Assembly (NCBI GenBank): GCA_018798825.1
Contig: CP076355.1
Coordinates: 650,001-714,000, forward strand
Source: Ochrobactrum sp. BTU1
Lineage (GTDB): Bacteria > Pseudomonadota > Alphaproteobacteria > Rhizobiales > Rhizobiaceae
Reading direction: 5' to 3'
DNA length: 64,000 nt
Shown: positions 60,031 through 64,000 of the stretch, one piece after another
Layout: each line of letters starts with the position of its first letter
Numbering within the stretch: the first letter of the stretch is position 1
Translations under genes and position numbers: made by a program
Notes under the pieces: generated by a model
Told to the model about the DNA's origin: nothing
Seen by the model: the letters and a program-made list of their open reading frames with translations, nothing else
Databases searched by the model: none

Positions 60031-60836
60031 GCCCATTGCTGAACGTTGAAAATCTTGAGATCGAAACTGCTGGCCGCGTTCTGGTTTCTGGCGTGTCTTT
60101 TTCGGTTGCGCAGGGCGAGCGTGTCGGCCTGATCGGTGAATCCGGCTCCGGCAAATCATTGACCGCATTGGCCGTCATGGGACTGCTTGCGGAAGGCATG
60201 AAAGCAAGCGGCTCTATCACGCTTGAAGGCCACCAGATTATCGGGGCGCGTGATCGTACGCTTGTTCCGCTGCGTGGACGAAGCGTCGCCGCCGTCTTTC
60301 AGGAACCGATGACCGCGCTCGATCCGCTGATGCGCATCGGCAAACAGATAGCGGAAGTGGTGCAGCGCCGCGCGTTGCGCGATGGCCGCAAGCTTGGCAA
60401 AGCGGAACTCGAACGCGAGGTTATTGGGCTTCTGGATCGCGTTTCCTTGCCGGAACCAACCCGCATTGCCCGCTCATGGCCTCATGAGATTTCGGGCGGC
60501 CAGCGCCAGCGTGCTGCGATTGCCATGGCGCTTGCCTGCCGGCCAAAACTGCTGATCGCTGACGAGCCGACAACTGCGCTCGATGTGACGACGCAGGCAG
60601 AAATCCTTAAACTTCTTGAGCAACTCGTTCGCGATGAAGGCATGGGGCTTTTGTTCATCAGCCATGATCTGCCGGTCGTCTCGAGCATTGCCGAGCGAGC
60701 GCTCGTGCTCAGACGCGGCAATTTGATTGAGCAGGGACCAGTAACTACGCTGTTTGCCAATCCCGTTGAGGACTATACCAAGGGACTAGTTGCTGCCGCG
60801 CGTGCCTTCGACGCTGCATTGGAGGTGGCGCGATGA
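60027..60836 (+). CDS. Peptide-type ABC transporter ATP-binding protein, DppD type
   Basis: A 269-residue ATPase: Walker [33 protein letters not shown] as the Q-loop region, signature [13 protein letters not shown], Walker [13 protein letters not shown] and [17 protein letters not shown]. The C-terminal extension is short, with [13 protein letters not shown] in place of the Cys-rich segment of some DppD proteins, so no Fe-S cluster is expected. Overlaps on both sides. Confidence 0.93.
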   Translation: MSPLLNVENLEIETAGRVLVSGVSFSVAQGERVGLIGESGSGKSLTALAVMGLLAEGMKASGSITLEGHQIIGARDRTLVPLRGRSVAAVFQEPMTALDPLMRIGKQIAEVVQRRALRDGRKLGKAELEREVIGLLDRVSLPEPTRIARSWPHEISGGQRQRAAIAMALACRPKLLIADEPTTALDVTTQAEILKLLEQLVRDEGMGLLFISHDLPVVSSIAERALVLRRGNLIEQGPVTTLFANPVEDYTKGLVAAARAFDAALEVAR

Positions 60837-61585
60837 GCCTCATCGATCTTTCCGACGTTTCCTTCGCTTATAGTGGTGGCAAAACCGTGCTGCATGGCAT
60901 CGATCTCATGCTTGAAAGCGGCAGCAATCTTGGCATTGTGGGTGAATCTGGCTCCGGCAAGACAACCATGCTCAAACTGCTTTTGGGGTTGCAGGTTGCA
61001 ACGTCAGGCAATGTGAATTTTCGCGGCCAGATGCTCAACATCAAAGACCGCAACTTCATGCGGGGCTTTCGCCGTTCCGTGCAGGCGGTTTTCCAGGATC
61101 CTTATTCTTCACTCGATCCGCGCCAGCGCGTGTTCAACATCATAGCTGAACCGCTGCGCTCGCTAAAAATCGAGACGGACATAGCGCAGGCTGTCGCCCA
61201 AGCACTGGCTGCTGTCGATCTTCCAGAAGATGCAGCAACACGTTATCCGCATGAGTTTTCCGGCGGTCAGCGTCAGCGTATCGCGATTGCGCGTGCGATT
61301 GTCGCCAATCCTGACCTTATTATTGCCGATGAAGTAGTGAGCGCGCTCGATCTTACCACGCGTGCGCGTATCATCGATCTCATGCGGACTTTGTCTGAAC
61401 GCACGACGTTCGTGGTTGTTTCGCACGATATCGCACTCGTGGCTTTGCTTTGTGAAAGACTGATCGTGCTTGAAAAGGGCACGATCGTTGAACAGGGTAA
61501 TACGCCCGAAATTCTTGCCAATCCGCAACATGCCTATACGCGAAAACTGCTGGCAAGTTTGCCGCGAATGCCAAGAGAATCGTGA
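60833..61585 (+). CDS. Peptide-type ABC transporter ATP-binding protein, DppF type
   Basis: A 250-residue ATPase: Walker A GESGSGKTTMLKLLLGL, FQDPYSSLDPRQRVFNIIAEPL, signature FSGGQRQRIAIARA, Walker B LIIADEVVSALD. The usual DEP has become DEV in Walker B, a mild change of the residue after the catalytic glutamate. It is the last gene of the operon; no strong terminator is visible after its stop. Confidence 0.92.
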   Translation: MSLIDLSDVSFAYSGGKTVLHGIDLMLESGSNLGIVGESGSGKTTMLKLLLGLQVATSGNVNFRGQMLNIKDRNFMRGFRRSVQAVFQDPYSSLDPRQRVFNIIAEPLRSLKIETDIAQAVAQALAAVDLPEDAATRYPHEFSGGQRQRIAIARAIVANPDLIIADEVVSALDLTTRARIIDLMRTLSERTTFVVVSHDIALVALLCERLIVLEKGTIVEQGNTPEILANPQHAYTRKLLASLPRMPRES

Positions 61586-61913
61586 CTTAGTTATGGCTCG
61601 GAAGAGGGGATTTCGAGCCTGATCACGGTTTTGTGCACATGAGAAAATATGAAATTATTTAACAAGTTTTACCGTGATTTTAGATAAATCATCCCTTTGA
61701 ATTCATTATTTAATTTATAATTTCTCTAAGGTGCTAAACTGCCATTTATAGCAGTGTCGGTCTCGACCCCTATAAACAAACCGGATTCTCGAAATTTGAA
61801 TTGTGGCAAATGTTTGTATAACGAGGCACTTTGTTTCATAATGCCATGATATATATGGAATCCCCCGAAACAAATTTAACAGTCTTACCCACCTAATCGG
61901 CAGGAAACGACAA
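61586..61913. other. 328-bp A+T-rich intergenic region
   Basis: It contains long A+T-rich runs (around 61645-61730 and 61790-61860) and must hold the promoter of the dehydrogenase operon; CAGGAAACGACAA just before 61914 is the ribosome site. No gene, repeat or named element is seen. Confidence 0.5.
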
Positions 61914-62615
61914 ATGACCGACCTCCCCGGCTATCCGAGCCGGCGCACCTTTTTGAAAGCCTCCGCAGCAAGCGTGATGCTTTCAGGACTGGCTGTGTCA
62001 GCTCAGGCGCAACAGTCGACGCCCCCTGTTGCTCTCGAACAATACGAACGCCAATATTTTAATGATCTTGAATGGACTTTCATCCTCGCCGCTACGGCAA
62101 GGTTGATCCCCTCTGACGGTGATGGCCCAGGCGCTATCGAAACCCGTGTTCCTGTATTCATCGACCTTCAGCTCGCTGGCGACTACGGTCGTGCAGACGA
62201 CTGGTATATGGTCGGCCCTCATGACGCGTCTGCGGACCCGACACGCGGTTGGCAGACCCCGCTCAATCCTGCTCAGATCTATCGTCAGGCTATCCCAGCA
62301 TTCAACGGTTGGTGCGAGCAGAAATATGGCGCTGCCTTCTCGGCACTCAATGCCGAGCAGCAGGACGCAGCGCTGACTTCCCTTCAGAAGGGTGAAGTTG
62401 GTTTGCAGCCAGAACTGCGCGAGTTCTTCGGAATTCTTTTGCAGAACACCAAGGAAGGCTATTTTGCCGACCCGATGTATGGCGGCAATCACGGTATGCA
62501 GTCGTGGAGCTATATCGGTTTTCCCGGTGCTCGCGGCAGCTACAAGGAATGGGTTGAGCGTTACAATGTTCGCTACCCATTAGGCCCGGTTTCGATCAAG
62601 GGCGAGAGGGCTTAA
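61914..62615 (+). CDS. Gluconate 2-dehydrogenase subunit 3 family protein
   Basis: A 233-residue small subunit. A Tat signal (SRRTFLKASAASVMLSG) ends at AQA, then LEWTFILAATARLIPSDGDGPGAIETRVPVFID and KEGYFADPMYGGNHGMQSW are the family signatures. Such subunits escort the cofactor-loaded GMC flavoprotein through the Tat pathway and form a membrane-bound complex with a cytochrome c. The flavoprotein gene follows after 2 bp; the expected cytochrome gene would lie beyond the window. Confidence 0.92.
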   Translation: MTDLPGYPSRRTFLKASAASVMLSGLAVSAQAQQSTPPVALEQYERQYFNDLEWTFILAATARLIPSDGDGPGAIETRVPVFIDLQLAGDYGRADDWYMVGPHDASADPTRGWQTPLNPAQIYRQAIPAFNGWCEQKYGAAFSALNAEQQDAALTSLQKGEVGLQPELREFFGILLQNTKEGYFADPMYGGNHGMQSWSYIGFPGARGSYKEWVERYNVRYPLGPVSIKGERA

Positions 62616-62617
62616 AA

Positions 62618-64000
62618 ATGGCACGTCAGGAAAAGAAAAAAGACGTGGTCATTGTTGGCCTCGGCTGGACAGGCGCGATTCTAGCTATGGAGTTGGCGCA
62701 GGAAGGTCTTGAAATCGTCGCTCTTGAGCGCGGTCACGACCAGAACACCGTTCCGGATTTCAAATATCCGAACATGATCGATGAGCTGAAATACGGCGTG
62801 CGCCTCAAGATGATGCAACGCGCAAGCCAGCAGACAGTTACAGTTCGCCGCAATGAGGGTGAAACCGCCCTGCCTTACCGCAGTTTCGGTTCGTTCCTTC
62901 CGGGCAACGGTGTCGGCGGTGCCGGCACGCACTGGAACGGCCTGAACTGGCGCCCACAGGCAGAAGAACTGCGTCTTCGTTCGCATGTTCTAGAAAACTG
63001 GGGTGAGCAGATCATCCCGGAAGACATGCTTCTTGGCGACTATCCTGTGACCTATGACGAAATGGAACCGTTCTTCGACCGTTTCGAACGTGTTGCTGGT
63101 ATTTCCGGCAAGGCAGGTAATCTGAAGGGCCAGCTCGTTGAGGGCGGCAATCCTTTTGAAGGATGGCGCTCGAACGAATATCCGATGCCTCCAATGCACA
63201 CGACCTGGGATGGCCGCAAATTCGCCGACGCAGCAAAGGCCATGGGTTATCACCCGTTCCCGTCGCCGGGCGGCATCGCATCGACTGCCTATGTGAACGA
63301 ATATGGCATGCAGATGGGGCCGTGCAACCATTGCGGCTTCTGTGAGCGTTTCGGCTGCTACCAGTATTCGAAGTCATCGCCCCAGACAACCATTCTGGAT
63401 GCGCTCAAGCGTATGCCGAACTTCTCATACCGTACGGAATCTGAAGTTCTGCGTATCGAAATGGCACCGGACGGCAAGACTGCAACTGGCGTTACCTATT
63501 TTGACGACAAGACGCAGGAAGAAGTCTTCCAGCCAGCCGACATCGTCATCATGGCTTCGTTCCAACTCAACAACGTGCATTTGGCACTGCTTTCGGGCAT
63601 CGGCAAGCCTTACGATCCTGCAACGGGCGAGGGTGTGACTGGCCGTAACTACGCTTACCAGCTGACAGGCGGCGTGACACTCTTCTTCAAGAACGAAGAG
63701 TTCAACCCGTTCATTGGTACAGGGGCGAACGGCATGTGCATCGATGACTTCGGTGTAAACCAGATCGACTTTGGTCGTGAAGGCTTCATCGGTGGTGCTT
63801 ATTGGCGTTCGGGACAGACCAACGGCCAACCGATCCGAAGCATGACGCTTCCTTCGGGCACGCCTGGTTGGGGTGCAGGCTGGAAGAGCGCAATTGCTGA
63901 GTGGTATGGTCATTCGATGAACATCGGGACTCACGGTTCCGTTATGGCCTACAAGACCAACCATCTGGATCTTGATCCGACCTATAAAGACCCGCACGGC
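62618..64000 (+). CDS. GMC-family FAD dehydrogenase, large subunit of gluconate-dehydrogenase type, 3' end outside window
   Basis: An open frame of 461 codons to the window edge. DVVIVGLGWTGAILAMELAQ is the FAD-binding Rossmann motif (residues 9-28), GNGVGGAGTHWNGL the second FAD contact of GMC enzymes. PCNHCGFCERFGC (C236, C239, C242, C247) is a cysteine cluster of the kind that binds an Fe-S centre in this dehydrogenase group. No signal peptide of its own, so it is probably carried by the Tat leader of the small subunit. It oxidises a sugar acid or alcohol in the periplasm, passing electrons to a cytochrome. Substrate not determined. The catalytic His region lies beyond the window. Confidence 0.92.
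   Translation, partial: MARQEKKKDVVIVGLGWTGAILAMELAQEGLEIVALERGHDQNTVPDFKYPNMIDELKYGVRLKMMQRASQQTVTVRRNEGETALPYRSFGSFLPGNGVGGAGTHWNGLNWRPQAEELRLRSHVLENWGEQIIPEDMLLGDYPVTYDEMEPFFDRFERVAGISGKAGNLKGQLVEGGNPFEGWRSNEYPMPPMHTTWDGRKFADAAKAMGYHPFPSPGGIASTAYVNEYGMQMGPCNHCGFCERFGCYQYSKSSPQTTILDALKRMPNFSYRTESEVLRIEMAPDGKTATGVTYFDDKTQEEVFQPADIVIMASFQLNNVHLALLSGIGKPYDPATGEGVTGRNYAYQLTGGVTLFFKNEEFNPFIGTGANGMCIDDFGVNQIDFGREGFIGGAYWRSGQTNGQPIRSMTLPSGTPGWGAGWKSAIAEWYGHSMNIGTHGSVMAYKTNHLDLDPTYKDPHG

Overview
The window looks like a chromosomal stretch of a Brucella/Ochrobactrum-type alphaproteobacterium (Brucellaceae, Rhizobiales). The best markers are an Omp2-type porin (38175-39347), rhizobial-style palindromic repeats built on a GCGCATC...GATGCGC theme, moderate-to-high G+C coding DNA, and a catabolic repertoire dominated by ABC importers. 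No rRNA, tRNA, insertion sequence, phage or CRISPR array is visible.

Region A (1-37925) is the most striking part. It holds nine luciferase-like (LLM) flavin-dependent monooxygenase genes, two related GNAT acetyltransferases, an M20 deacetylase-type amidohydrolase, a flavin reductase, three different types of ABC importer with six substrate-binding proteins, and a cysteine-synthase-family enzyme. Module 1 (1-12036, + strand) has a DadA-like oxidoreductase (cut by the window edge), a racemase-family protein, two LLM enzymes, the M20 enzyme, a GNAT, a fused permease-ATPase with three tandem binding proteins, and a DsbA-fold protein. It closely parallels the Bacillus subtilis ytm and yxe operons, which recover sulfur from S-modified cysteines by N-acetylation, flavin-dependent oxidation and deacetylation. 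An SDR/LysR pair and a small acetyltransferase-like gene follow. Module 2 (14690-31559) is a divergent pair of operons. On the minus strand lie a CmoO-like LLM, two tandem oligopeptide-type binding proteins, a DppB/DppC/DppDF transporter and two NtaA-type LLMs. On the plus strand lie a second GNAT, three LLMs and the flavin reductase. Module 3 (31747-37925) has a taurine/nitrate-type ABC importer, CopC, a CopD-cytochrome c fusion and the cysteine-synthase-like enzyme. My reading is a large organosulfur-scavenging island; the actual substrates are inferred.

Region B (37926-46845) has ordinary housekeeping and envelope genes: the porin behind a very A+T-rich leader, a small unknown protein, a ChaC-type gamma-glutamylcyclotransferase, an Rrf2 regulator with four clustered cysteines, a secreted protein next to a decayed secreted-protein gene (frameshift plus in-frame stop), a four-helix membrane protein, a DUF4344 metallopeptidase, a LysR regulator and two tandem small secreted paralogues.

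Region C (47185-55020) has three AraC-family regulators (two overlapping, one opposed) beside an isochorismatase-family hydrolase, a XapX protein, a YtcJ-like amidohydrolase with a cysteine-rich tail, a chloroperoxidase-like alpha/beta hydrolase with a Tat-type leader and a second internal start, and a DUF1622 membrane protein. Region D (55041-64000) has an M24 aminopeptidase divergent from a complete five-gene peptide-type ABC operon whose first permease seems to begin at an ATT codon, followed by the small subunit and incomplete large subunit of a gluconate-2-dehydrogenase-type GMC oxidoreductase.
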